The notes under the pieces: model-generated
What the model saw: only the letters and a program-made list of their open reading frames with translations
Told to the model about the DNA's origin: nothing
Database searches by the model: none
Translations under genes and position numbers: made by a program
Source: Verrucomicrobiota bacterium
GTDB taxonomy: Bacteria > Verrucomicrobiota > Verrucomicrobiia > Opitutales > UBA953
Direction: 5' to 3'
Assembly (NCBI GenBank): GCA_026397955.1
Contig: JAPLTV010000029.1
Span: 1 to 64,000 of the forward strand
DNA: 64,000 nucleotides
Shown here: in pieces, positions 49,283-58,067 of the stretch
Position numbering within the stretch: position 1 is the first letter of the stretch
Layout of the letters: every line of letters begins with the position of its first letter

Positions 49283-52200
49283 ATGCTGTCTCTCCGTCAT
49301 ACCACCCTCATCCTCTCGCTTTGCGCGGCCTCCTTTGCCGTCGCCGCCGACGACGTCCAGCCGACCAAGGAAGGACTCGAGTTCTTCGAGAAGAACGTGC
49401 GCCCGATCCTCAGCGATCGCTGCTACGAGTGCCACTCCGCCAACAAGAACTCCTCCAAGGGCGGACTCATCCTCGATTCCCACGACGGAGCCTACAAGGG
49501 CGGCGATGAAGGCCCTGCGGTCGTCCCGGGCAATCTCGAGAAATCTCTCCTAATCAAGGCCGTCCGTTACACCGATCCCGAGTTCTCGATGCCCCCGAAG
49601 AAGACGGGCGGCAAGCTGCCGGACGACAAAATCGCCATCCTCGAAGAGTGGGTGAAGATGGGTGCACCGATGCCTGTTGGTGGTGCAGTCAAACTCACTG
49701 GGCTCACGGGTAAGGCCCGCGAGCATTGGGCTTTCCAGCCCGTCACGAAGCCGACCGTTCCCGAAGTAAAGAACCGCGCCTGGGTCAAGACGCCCATCGA
49801 CGCCTTCGTTCTCGCCAAGCTCGAAGCGAAAGGCCTGCAGCCTAATCCTGCCGCCAGCCCCGAGTCCTTGCTGCGCCGCGTTTCCTACGACCTCATCGGC
49901 CTCCCGCCCACCTCTGAGCAGGTGGATACTTTCGAGAAGGCCGTGCAGGCCGCTCAGGTCGCCGACACGATGGCGCTTCGCTCCGGCAAGCCTGCCGTCG
50001 CCGTCGAAGCCGTCTACGCCAAGCAGGTCGACAGCCTCCTCGCCTCGCCCCACTACGGCGAACGCTGGGCCCGCCACTGGCTTGATACCGCCCGCTACTC
50101 CGACACCCGCGGCCTGCAGGTCGACCAGGGCGACAGCCTTTTCAAGGACTACCGCTTCGCCTACGCCTGGACCTACCGCGATTACGTCATCAACGCGATG
50201 AACGAAGATAAGCCGTACAACAACTTCATCGTCGAGCAGCTCGCCGCCGACCGCATCCCGGGCATCTCGCCTGACGATCCTCGTCTCGCCGCCCTCGGCT
50301 TCCTGACCGTCGGCAAGCGCTTCGACGACCCGAACGACATCATCGACGAACGCATCGATACCACCACCAAGGCCTTCCTCGGCCTCACCGTCTCCTGCGC
50401 CCGTTGTCACGACCATAAGTTCGACCCGATTCCGATTAAGGATTACTACTCCCTGCACGGCATTTTCGCCTCGACCGTCGAGCCGCTGCATCATCCGACG
50501 ATTGCCGCCTCCTCGAAGACCGCCGCCGCTGCGCGTACCGACTTCACCAAGCGCCTCGGCCAGCTCCAGGATGAGCAGGTCGCCGGCTTCTTCCGCTACA
50601 TGCGCGAGACCCGCGCCCGCTACGACAAGGAGATGGCTGGTCGCCTCATGATCGCCAGCGTCCGCCGCGGATCCTCCGAGGCCGGTGAGTATTCCGATCG
50701 TTACAAGATCGACCTCACTTCCGACGTCGATTTCGCCGCGATGCGCATCCAGAAGGATTCGCCAATCACCGGTCCGTTCTACGCCGTCGCCCAGGTGCCC
50801 GTCGTCTACTTCGCCGAACGCGCCCCGATTGCCATCAAGGAAGCGCTCGCGGACACCGACCACCCGGTCAACCCGATCATCGCCGCCGCCCTCCGCGACC
50901 TGAAGCCGAAGACGCTCCATGACGTCGCCGCCGCCTACCAGAAGGCCTACAACGAAAACAAGGCTGCGATTCTCGCCCACCTCGCCGTTCTCGCCAAGCC
51001 CGGCGATGGCTGGAAGAAGACCTCTCCGGCGATTGCCGAGATGACCGGCTACCCTTGGGCCATTCCGAGCTACGACGAAGTCTTCGACAACGAGGACATG
51101 ATCTCGCTCTTCAGCACGCGCAAGTTCTGCGCCGACTGGCAGAACCGCCCGATCTACGGCGGCATCGGCAACCGCGCGCCCGTCGCCTACTTCCGTCACA
51201 CCCGCATCAACGAGCTGCGCCTCTCGCACCCCGGTGCTCCCGGCGAGGCGATGGTTGTGCAAGATTCCGAAGCCCCGAAGGACAGCTACGTCTTCAAGCG
51301 CGGCGATAAGAACAACAAGGGTGACATCGCCCCTCGTCAGTTCCTCGACATCCTCTCCAAGGGTGAGCGTCGTCCTTACGTCGATGGCAGCGGCCGTTAC
51401 GAGTTCGCCCAGTCCATCGCCACCAAGGACAATCCGATGACCGCTCGCGTGGCCGTCAATCGCACCTGGATGAAGCACTTCATCGAAGGCTTCGTCCTCA
51501 CGGCCGACGACCTTGGCAACATGTCCGAGAAGCCCTCGCACCCCGAGCTCCTCGACTATCTCGCCACCGACTTCATGGAGAACGGCTGGACGATGAAGCG
51601 CCTCCATCGCATGATCGTGATGAGTAACGTCTACCGCCTGGACTCCGATCCGACCGCGAACCCGCTTGTCGTTAAGAAGGGTCCCATCGACCCGCTCAAG
51701 GTCGACGCCGGTAATCGCCTGCTCTGGCGCGGCAACCTCCGTCGCCTCGACTTCGAGTCCATCCGCGACTCGATGATCCTGCTCACCGGCAAGCTCAACC
51801 CCACCGTCGGCGGTCAGCCGGCCAACATCACGGACGAGCCGTTCAGCTATCGCCGCAGCCTCTACGGCTACGTCGACCGCAGCCGCCTGAGCGACACGCT
51901 CTCGCAGTTCGACTACGGTGACCCCGATCAGGCGAACTCGAAGCGCAACTCGACCATCGTGCCGCAGCAGGCCTTGTACTTCATGAACAATGCGCTCTCC
52001 GTCGAGGTCGCCCGCGCCGTGTCCGCTCGCAAGGATGTCGTCAACGCGATGTCCGAAGACCAGCGTATCGTCGCGATGTTCCGCTGCATGTTCCAGCGTC
52101 GTCCTTCCACCTCCGAGATCCGCGTCGCCCAGGAATTCCTGGCCAAGGCCAAGATGACCGTCGCGACCGCCAACCTGCGTCCTTCGACCAAGGCCGCCGT

Positions 52201-52444
52201 CGCCGGTACCAAGCCCGGCGCCAAGGCTGCGGCACCGGTGGCCCGCACCACCGCTCCCGCCGCCAAGGGCATGACCGTCAAGGCCCCCGACGGCGAAGAG
52301 AGTATGATGACCGCCGTGACCGGCGGTGGCGCCGAAAGCGTGATGCAGAACGTCGGCGAAGCCATCGCGCGCACGCCGATGACCCCGACCGAGCTGCTCG
52401 TCCAGGCGCTGCTGCTTTCCAACGAGTTCGTCTACGTGAACTGA
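49283..52444 (+). CDS. PSCyt1/DUF1549/DUF1553 heme protein, paralogue 1
   Basis: A 1053-residue secreted protein with a signal peptide (cut after VAA). The first heme motif CYECH is near residue 49 in the PSCyt1 domain, followed by SMPPKKTGGKLPDDKI. DUF1549 (SLLRRVSYDLIGLPPTSEQV; HYGERWARHWLDTARYSD) carries a second motif CARCHDHKFDP near residue 374. DUF1553 follows (MTARVAVNRTWMKHFIEGF; STIVPQQALYFMNN). A low-complexity Ala/Lys/Thr segment (about 965-1005) interrupts the last helical part before SNEFVYVN. It has the same length and order as the next gene. Terminated at 52469. Confidence 0.88.
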   Translation: MLSLRHTTLILSLCAASFAVAADDVQPTKEGLEFFEKNVRPILSDRCYECHSANKNSSKGGLILDSHDGAYKGGDEGPAVVPGNLEKSLLIKAVRYTDPEFSMPPKKTGGKLPDDKIAILEEWVKMGAPMPVGGAVKLTGLTGKAREHWAFQPVTKPTVPEVKNRAWVKTPIDAFVLAKLEAKGLQPNPAASPESLLRRVSYDLIGLPPTSEQVDTFEKAVQAAQVADTMALRSGKPAVAVEAVYAKQVDSLLASPHYGERWARHWLDTARYSDTRGLQVDQGDSLFKDYRFAYAWTYRDYVINAMNEDKPYNNFIVEQLAADRIPGISPDDPRLAALGFLTVGKRFDDPNDIIDERIDTTTKAFLGLTVSCARCHDHKFDPIPIKDYYSLHGIFASTVEPLHHPTIAASSKTAAAARTDFTKRLGQLQDEQVAGFFRYMRETRARYDKEMAGRLMIASVRRGSSEAGEYSDRYKIDLTSDVDFAAMRIQKDSPITGPFYAVAQVPVVYFAERAPIAIKEALADTDHPVNPIIAAALRDLKPKTLHDVAAAYQKAYNENKAAILAHLAVLAKPGDGWKKTSPAIAEMTGYPWAIPSYDEVFDNEDMISLFSTRKFCADWQNRPIYGGIGNRAPVAYFRHTRINELRLSHPGAPGEAMVVQDSEAPKDSYVFKRGDKNNKGDIAPRQFLDILSKGERRPYVDGSGRYEFAQSIATKDNPMTARVAVNRTWMKHFIEGFVLTADDLGNMSEKPSHPELLDYLATDFMENGWTMKRLHRMIVMSNVYRLDSDPTANPLVVKKGPIDPLKVDAGNRLLWRGNLRRLDFESIRDSMILLTGKLNPTVGGQPANITDEPFSYRRSLYGYVDRSRLSDTLSQFDYGDPDQANSKRNSTIVPQQALYFMNNALSVEVARAVSARKDVVNAMSEDQRIVAMFRCMFQRRPSTSEIRVAQEFLAKAKMTVATANLRPSTKAAVAGTKPGAKAAAPVARTTAPAAKGMTVKAPDGEESMMTAVTGGGAESVMQNVGEAIARTPMTPTELLVQALLLSNEFVYVN

Positions 52445-52468
52445 GGATAGTCCCTCTGTTTCGTTCCG

Positions 52469-52500
52469 AAAGCCGGCCCTTTGGCCGGCTTTCTTGTTTT
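52469..52500 (+). terminator. Intrinsic terminator
   Basis: A 10-bp stem AAAGCCGGCC/GGCCGGCTTT with loop CTTT, then CTTGTTTT. It separates the two 1053-residue paralogue genes. The stretch 52501-52705 beyond it has AT-rich patches but no promoter I can defend. Confidence 0.85.
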
Positions 52501-52705
52501 ATACCCGAAGGGAGGTGGGGGCTCCCTTCTAGGTTTTAGCAATTTTTTAACAAAAAAGCCCAAAACTCACCGGGCGGGGTTGTATGAGGTAACTACGACA
52601 AACAAGGGGTTGTAGTCCTTCATCCTGCATTAAGAATTAATACCTAGTAGGAAGCCCCAGTCGTACCCCGACTTTCCTTACCCATTTCATTCCGCCCGCC
52701 CTCCC

Positions 52706-55700
52706 ATGAACCGCCACCTTAACATGCTCCGTCTCCTCCCCTTGCTCACCGCCCTGGGGTCGACTGCCATGCTTTCCGCCGCCGACGCGCCCGCCGAAGC
52801 GAAGATGGACCCAGCCGGCCTCGAGTTTTTTGAGAAGAACGTCCGCCCAATTCTCTCTGAGCGTTGTTATGAATGTCACTCGAAGGAAAAGGGTATCTCT
52901 AAAGGCGGACTGATCATGGATTCCCGCGCGGGCATGCTTGCCGGCGGTGACCTCGGCGCGGCCGTCGTGCCGGGTGATCTCAAGAAATCCCTGATGATCG
53001 TCGCCGTCCATCAGACCGATCCGGACCTTTCGATGCCGCCGCGCAAGAAGGGCGCTAAGCTTTCCGACGCGCAGATCGCGACGCTCGAGCAGTGGATCAA
53101 GATGGGTGCACCCGCTCCGGTTGGTGCCGGCGCCACCAAACTCACCGGTCTTTCCGACAAGGCTCGTAGCCACTGGGCCTTCCAGCCCGTGCGTGAATTC
53201 CCCGTCCCGACCAAGCTCAGCAATCCGGCCTGGTGCCAGAACGAGGTCGACGCCTTCCTGCTCGCGAAGCTCGACGAGAAGGGCCTCAAGCCCAGCCCCG
53301 CCACGGACGGTGAATCCCTGCTCCGCCGTCTTTCCTACGACCTGATCGGCCTCCCGCCCACCAGCGTCGAAGTCGACTCCTTCTCCCGCGAATACGACTC
53401 CGCCCTCGCCATGGACAATATGGCTGCCCGCAAAGGCCAGCCCGGACGCGCCGTGGCCGCCGTCGTCGAGCGCACGGTCGACCGCCTACTGGCTTCGCCT
53501 CACTACGGCGAGCGCTGGGCCCGCCACTGGCTCGACACCGCCCGTTACTCGGACACGAAGGGCCTGAAGCGTAACGGCACCATCGAGACCTTCGAGGCTT
53601 CCTGGACTTACCGCGACTACGTCATCGACGCGTTCAATACCGACAAGCCCTACGACCAGTTCATCATTGAGCAGCTCGCCGCCGACCGCCTGCCGGACCT
53701 GACCAAGGACGACCCGCGTCTCGCCGCCCTCGGCTTCATCACTGTCGGCAAGCGTTTCCAGAACAACGACGACACCATCGACGAGCGCATCGATGCGACG
53801 ACCAAGGGCTTCCTCGGCCTGACCGTCGCCTGCTCGCGTTGCCATGACCACAAGTTCGACCCGATTCCGGCCGCCGACTACTATTCCCTCCACGGCATCT
53901 TCTCTTCCGTCATCGAGCCGCAGCAGAACCCGGTCATCCGTGACCCCCTCCTCATCGGCAAGAACGCCCCGACGAACGCCTATCGCGCCGACTACGAGAA
54001 GAAGCTCGCCGAGCTGATCCATACGACCGCGGGCGGCTACTACAAGCACCTCGCCGGTATGCAGGCCGCCTTCCATCGTGAATTCGCCCCGCGCGCCCTC
54101 GCCTCGTTGGTCGGCGGCTTCCGCAGCACCGCTGGCTTCGACATCCTGAAGAAGTTCGACCTCGGCCAGAGCCGCGAACTCGACCCTTCCTTCGCGGGCT
54201 CCGTCGCCCGCCCCGAACATCCGATCACCGGCCCGCTCGTCCGCCTGAAGAAGGTCAGCCCGGAGAATTTCGAGAAGCAGGCCCCCGCGATCATCGAGGC
54301 CGCCCTCGCTGATAAGAAGAACCCGGTGAACCCGCTCGTCGCCGAAGGCCTCCGCGGCCTCAAGCCGAAGTCCCTCGAGGAGGTCGCCTTCGCTTACCAG
54401 GCGATCTTCAAGAAGCAGCACGACAAGATCGTCGCGCATATCCAGATGCGCAGCCAACCGGGCCGTAAGGGTGACAAGGATGACCCGGCCGTCGCCCAGC
54501 TCGCCGCCTTCCCCTGGCCCCTGCCCAACGTTGAAGATATCTCTACCGTCTCGCTCCTTGAGCGCGTGACCGAGAGTCGCGACTTCTGTGAAGCCTGGCA
54601 GGTGCCGATCGCCTCCACCTTCGTCAACAACAACAAGCCCACGAAGTACTTCAAGTTCTCCGATATCAACGCGCTCGACATCACGCACCCGGGCGGCCCC
54701 GGCACCGCGATGGTGATCACCGACGTCGAGAAGCCCCGCGACAGCTACGTGTATATCCGCGGTGACCGTAACAAGCGCGGCCCGGTGGCTCCCCGCCAGT
54801 TCCTCGAAGTGCTCGCCGGCCCCGATCGCCTGCCGTTCTACGAAGGTAGCGGACGTCGTGAACTCGCCCTGGCCATCGCCAGCCGTACGAATCCGTTGAC
54901 CGCCCGCGTCTTGGTGAACCGCCTCTGGATGCACCACTTCGGCGTTGGCATCGTCACCTCGTCGGACGACTTCGGCAACATGTCCGAAGCCCCGAGCCAC
55001 CCTGAGCTTCTCGACTGGATGGCCACCACCTTCGTCGAAGGCGGTTGGTCGATCAAGAAGATGCACAAGAAGATCCTGCTCTCGGCGGCCTATCGCCAGT
55101 CGGCCAATCCGAATTCCAATTCACTCGTCGCGCAGAAGGCGTCCGTCGATCCCATGAAGATCGACGCGGCCAATAAGCTGCTCTGGCATGCGAACCTCCG
55201 TCGTCTCGACTTCGAGTGCATCCGTGATTCGATGCTACTTCTCTCCGGCAAGCTTGACCGAGCCCTCGGTGGCCGCGCGGTCAATATCACCGACGAGCCT
55301 TACAGCTACCGTCGCACCATCTACGGTTTCATCGACCGTGATAAGCTCAGCGAATTCCAGTCCCAGTTCGACTTCGCCGATCCCAACATGGCCAACTCGA
55401 CCCGTGGTTCGACCATCGTCCCGCAGCAGGCCCTGTTCTTTATGAATAACCCGCTGGCGGTCGAGGTCGCCCGCAATGTCAACGCTCGCCCGGAGATGGC
55501 CAAGGCCACCTCCGACGATGAGCGCGTGACCCAGCTCTATCGCATCATGTACCAGCGTTCGCCGACCGTCCAGGAGCGCCAGATTGCCCGCGAGTTCGTC
55601 GCCCGTATCGCCGGCTATATCGACGAGCCCCCCGCCTCGCCGAAGGCCGATAAGGTCGCCAAGGCCAAGGCCGAGAAGGCCAAGGCCAAGGCCGCCGCGG

Positions 55701-55867
55701 CGGCGGTCGCCACCAAGTCCGCCCCCGAGGTGAAGATCGAGACCTCGGTTCAAGGCGGAAAAATCGTGAATAACACGGAAAAGGTCGACCGCAAGGTGCC
55801 GTCCAACCCCTGGGTCATGCTGGCCCAATCGATGGTCTGCTCCAACGAGTTCGTGTACCTGAATTGA
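52706..55867 (+). CDS. PSCyt1/DUF1549/DUF1553 heme protein, paralogue 2
   Basis: A 1053-residue secreted protein, colinear with the gene at 49283. Signal peptide of about 25 residues; heme motif CYECH near residue 53; SMPPRKKGAKLSDAQI; DUF1549 with HYGERWARHWLDTARYSDTK and second heme motif CSRCHDHKFDP near residue 375; DUF1553 with LTARVLVNRLWMHHFGVG and STIVPQQALFFMNN. A Lys/Ala repeat segment (KAKAEKAKAKAAAA, about 980-1000) interrupts the C-terminus at the place where the paralogue has its own insert. It is followed 73 bp later by the DUF1501 partner gene. Confidence 0.88.
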   Translation: MNRHLNMLRLLPLLTALGSTAMLSAADAPAEAKMDPAGLEFFEKNVRPILSERCYECHSKEKGISKGGLIMDSRAGMLAGGDLGAAVVPGDLKKSLMIVAVHQTDPDLSMPPRKKGAKLSDAQIATLEQWIKMGAPAPVGAGATKLTGLSDKARSHWAFQPVREFPVPTKLSNPAWCQNEVDAFLLAKLDEKGLKPSPATDGESLLRRLSYDLIGLPPTSVEVDSFSREYDSALAMDNMAARKGQPGRAVAAVVERTVDRLLASPHYGERWARHWLDTARYSDTKGLKRNGTIETFEASWTYRDYVIDAFNTDKPYDQFIIEQLAADRLPDLTKDDPRLAALGFITVGKRFQNNDDTIDERIDATTKGFLGLTVACSRCHDHKFDPIPAADYYSLHGIFSSVIEPQQNPVIRDPLLIGKNAPTNAYRADYEKKLAELIHTTAGGYYKHLAGMQAAFHREFAPRALASLVGGFRSTAGFDILKKFDLGQSRELDPSFAGSVARPEHPITGPLVRLKKVSPENFEKQAPAIIEAALADKKNPVNPLVAEGLRGLKPKSLEEVAFAYQAIFKKQHDKIVAHIQMRSQPGRKGDKDDPAVAQLAAFPWPLPNVEDISTVSLLERVTESRDFCEAWQVPIASTFVNNNKPTKYFKFSDINALDITHPGGPGTAMVITDVEKPRDSYVYIRGDRNKRGPVAPRQFLEVLAGPDRLPFYEGSGRRELALAIASRTNPLTARVLVNRLWMHHFGVGIVTSSDDFGNMSEAPSHPELLDWMATTFVEGGWSIKKMHKKILLSAAYRQSANPNSNSLVAQKASVDPMKIDAANKLLWHANLRRLDFECIRDSMLLLSGKLDRALGGRAVNITDEPYSYRRTIYGFIDRDKLSEFQSQFDFADPNMANSTRGSTIVPQQALFFMNNPLAVEVARNVNARPEMAKATSDDERVTQLYRIMYQRSPTVQERQIAREFVARIAGYIDEPPASPKADKVAKAKAEKAKAKAAAAAVATKSAPEVKIETSVQGGKIVNNTEKVDRKVPSNPWVMLAQSMVCSNEFVYLN

Positions 55868-55890
55868 TTACCTTATAGCCCCAATCTAGT

Positions 55891-55918
55891 TTGAATTCTC
55901 AAAATCACCCCCCATATT
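55891..55918 (+). promoter_or_regulatory. Candidate promoter of the second DUF1501 gene
   Basis: TTGAAT (55891-55896), a 16-nt spacer and CATATT (55913-55918). The leader to 55941 is about 16 nt and carries no Shine-Dalgarno sequence. Confidence 0.35.
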
Positions 55919-55940
55919 TACCCCTAACCAAATCCCCAAA

Positions 55941-57329
55941 ATGAAAGACTCCAGCTGCGGAAATTACGTGCCGACCCCTAACTCCCGTCGCGACTTCCTG
56001 CGCCAGACCGGTCTCGGCATGGGCGCCCTCGCCTTCGGTGCCATGGCTTCCGAGTACATGGTCAGCGACGCACACGCCGAGGTCATGGCCAACCTCAAGC
56101 CTCGCAAGGCTCCCCTCGCCGCCAAGGCGAAGCACGTCATTCACATCTTCGCCGGCGGCGCTCCCTCGCACCTCGACACCTTCGACCCGAAGCCGAAGAT
56201 GAAGGAGCTCGCTGACATGTCCGCTTCCGGCATGAACGGCGTCCTCTTCCCGACGCCCTTCGAGTTCAAGAAGTCCGGCAAGTCCGGCCTCGAGATCTCC
56301 GAGATCTTCCCGAAGCTCCAAGGCGTCGCGGACGAGATGTGCGTCATCCGCTCGATGAACCAAGGCATCCCGGCCCACGGCCCGGCGGCCAAGCTCATGC
56401 ACACCGGCTCGGCGATCCTCTCCAAGCCTTCCCTCGGCGCCTGGGTCCTTTACGGTCTCGGCACCGAAAGCCAGGATCTCCCGGGCTTCGTCTCCCTCGG
56501 CGGCAGCTCCGACGCTCGCGCTTCGGCCTTCCTTCCGTCCCTCTTCCAGGGTGCGAACACCTCGTTCCGTCCGGGTGCTCCGGCGAACAAAATCATCGCC
56601 AACCTCCAGAGCGAATTCACCACGCAGGACGCGCAGCGCAAGCAGCTCGACCTCGTTCGCCAGCTGAACGAGCGCCACATGCAGACCGTCCAGAAGGACG
56701 AGCAGCTTGAGGCTCGTATCGAGTCCTTCGAACTCGCGTTCCGCATGCAGACCGCCGCGACCGACGCTTTCGACATCTCCAAGGAGTCCGAAAAGACCCG
56801 CGAGATGTACGGTAAGTCCGACCTCGGCGCCAAGCTCCTCTGTGCCCGTCGCCTCGTCGAGCGCGGCGTCCGCTTCGTCCAGGTCGATGCCGGAGGCTGG
56901 GACCACCACACCAACCTCTTCACGGCGATCGCCGGCAAGGCTGAAGCCATCGACGGCCCGGCCGCTGCCCTCATCACCGACCTCAAGCAGCGCGGACTCC
57001 TCGATCAGACCCTCATCATCTGGGGCGGAGAATTCGGCCGCACCCCGACCACCGCGGGACGCGTCAACGCGGCTTCGGGCCGTGACCACCATTCCAAGGC
57101 TTTCTGTTGCTGGATGGCCGGCGGCGGCGTCAAGGGCGGCATGCACTACGGCGAGACCGACGAAATCGGCTCCCAGGTCGCTGCGGACGGAGTCGACGTG
57201 CATGACCTGCACGCCACGATCCTGCGCCTCCTCGGCTTCGATCACACCAAGCTCACGTTCCGCTACAACGGCCGCGACTTCCGCCTCACCGACAACTTCG
57301 GTAAGGTGGTCGAAAAGGTCATCGCCTAA
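55941..57329 (+). CDS. DUF1501 protein, Tat-exported
   Basis: A 462-residue protein with a twin-arginine signal (NSRRDFLRQTGLGMGALAFG, residues 14-33). DUF1501 marks are VIHIFAGGAPSHLDTFDPKP near residue 67, RSMNQGIPAHGPAAKLMHTG near 136, VQVDAGGWDHHTNLF near 313 and IIWGGEFGRTPT near 355. The fold is that of alkaline-phosphatase/sulfatase relatives. It is the partner of the paralogue 2 gene upstream and ends at a strong terminator. Function in this setting is not proven. Confidence 0.88.
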   Translation: MKDSSCGNYVPTPNSRRDFLRQTGLGMGALAFGAMASEYMVSDAHAEVMANLKPRKAPLAAKAKHVIHIFAGGAPSHLDTFDPKPKMKELADMSASGMNGVLFPTPFEFKKSGKSGLEISEIFPKLQGVADEMCVIRSMNQGIPAHGPAAKLMHTGSAILSKPSLGAWVLYGLGTESQDLPGFVSLGGSSDARASAFLPSLFQGANTSFRPGAPANKIIANLQSEFTTQDAQRKQLDLVRQLNERHMQTVQKDEQLEARIESFELAFRMQTAATDAFDISKESEKTREMYGKSDLGAKLLCARRLVERGVRFVQVDAGGWDHHTNLFTAIAGKAEAIDGPAAALITDLKQRGLLDQTLIIWGGEFGRTPTTAGRVNAASGRDHHSKAFCCWMAGGGVKGGMHYGETDEIGSQVAADGVDVHDLHATILRLLGFDHTKLTFRYNGRDFRLTDNFGKVVEKVIA

Positions 57330-57350
57330 GCGACTCTGGTCGCACAAACG

Positions 57351-57390
57351 GAAGGGCGGACGCCGCAAGGCGCCCGCCCTTCTTGTTTTT
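57351..57390 (+). terminator. Intrinsic terminator
   Basis: A 14-bp stem with one mismatch (GAAGGGCGGACGCC at 57351-57364, GGCGCCCGCCCTTC at 57369-57382), GCAA loop and TTGTTTTT tail. Confidence 0.88.
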
Positions 57391-57445
57391 ACGGGGCCGC
57401 GGGGCTTGCGTCCCGCCCTCTTTGGTTTCTAATAGAATCATCCCC

Positions 57446-58000
57446 ATGAAGACGTTCCTTCTCCTCGGCGCCCTGGGCACCGCGATGCTCTTCGCCGCTC
57501 CCGCCGATCCGAAGAAAGAGGCCGCCCGCAAAGACGCGGCCCGGGCCGAAGCGAAGCCGTCGCTGAAGCCCGAAGTCAAGCCGGCGGCGGAAGTGAAGGT
57601 CGCGCCGCGCACCGGTGATGCCCCGAGGTCCGGCGTCAAGGGCACCGATGCGTTCGGCCGCACCCAGACCCGTTACGATAACGGCGTGACTGCTGTGACG
57701 ACGCCCGACCCCTTTGGCGGCTCATCCACGCGCTACAGCAATGGCGCCACGGCAACCACTCGGACGGACCCCTTCGGCGGCTCAACTACCCGTTATAGCA
57801 ACGGCGTCACCGCCACGACGCGACCCGACCCGTTTGGCGGGTCGTCCACGAGCTACAGCGACGGAACGCGGTCGACGACGCGCACGGACCCCTTCGGCAA
57901 CCAGGTCACCACGTATTCCGACGGCCGGCGCGAGACGATCCGGCCCGACCCGTTTTCTTCCGCTCCGGCGAAGAAGGATGGGGCGAATGAACGGAAATGA
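57446..58000 (+). CDS. Secreted protein with five 20-residue tandem repeats
   Basis: A 184-residue protein, not recognised. Residues 1-18 are a signal peptide (MKTFLLLGALGTAMLFAA). A charged Lys/Glu/Ala linker follows to about residue 67. Residues 68-167 are five repeats of exactly 20 residues with consensus DPFGGSSTRYSNGxTATTRx, then a sixth start (DPFSS). Gly-Asn/Asp turns and alternating Ser/Thr suggest short beta strands, as in YD-type or solenoid repeats. The ATG at 57446 is preceded by TAGAAT (57433-57438) at leaderless distance, with no good -35. It lies 67 bp upstream of the ThuA-like gene. Confidence 0.75.
   Translation: MKTFLLLGALGTAMLFAAPADPKKEAARKDAARAEAKPSLKPEVKPAAEVKVAPRTGDAPRSGVKGTDAFGRTQTRYDNGVTAVTTPDPFGGSSTRYSNGATATTRTDPFGGSTTRYSNGVTATTRPDPFGGSSTSYSDGTRSTTRTDPFGNQVTTYSDGRRETIRPDPFSSAPAKKDGANERK
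57647..57946 (+). repeat. Five 60-bp in-frame tandem repeats
   Basis: Units start at 57647, 57707, 57767, 57827 and 57887, with a partial sixth at 57947. Units 2 to 4 are most alike; units 1 and 5 have drifted. Substitutions are mostly at third codon positions in the conserved DPFGG and YSNG parts, so the protein sequence seems to be under selection. Confidence 0.9.
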
Positions 58001-58067
58001 TGCGCTGGCCGCCCAACAGGGCGCTTGAAACCTGCCATCCGCGGTGCAGTCTCCAGAATCTTACCCC

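Noticed and set aside
57647-57946. Regular 60-bp repeats considered as a CRISPR array
   Set aside because: No alternation of identical repeats and unique spacers; the period is in frame and codes for a conserved 20-residue unit.
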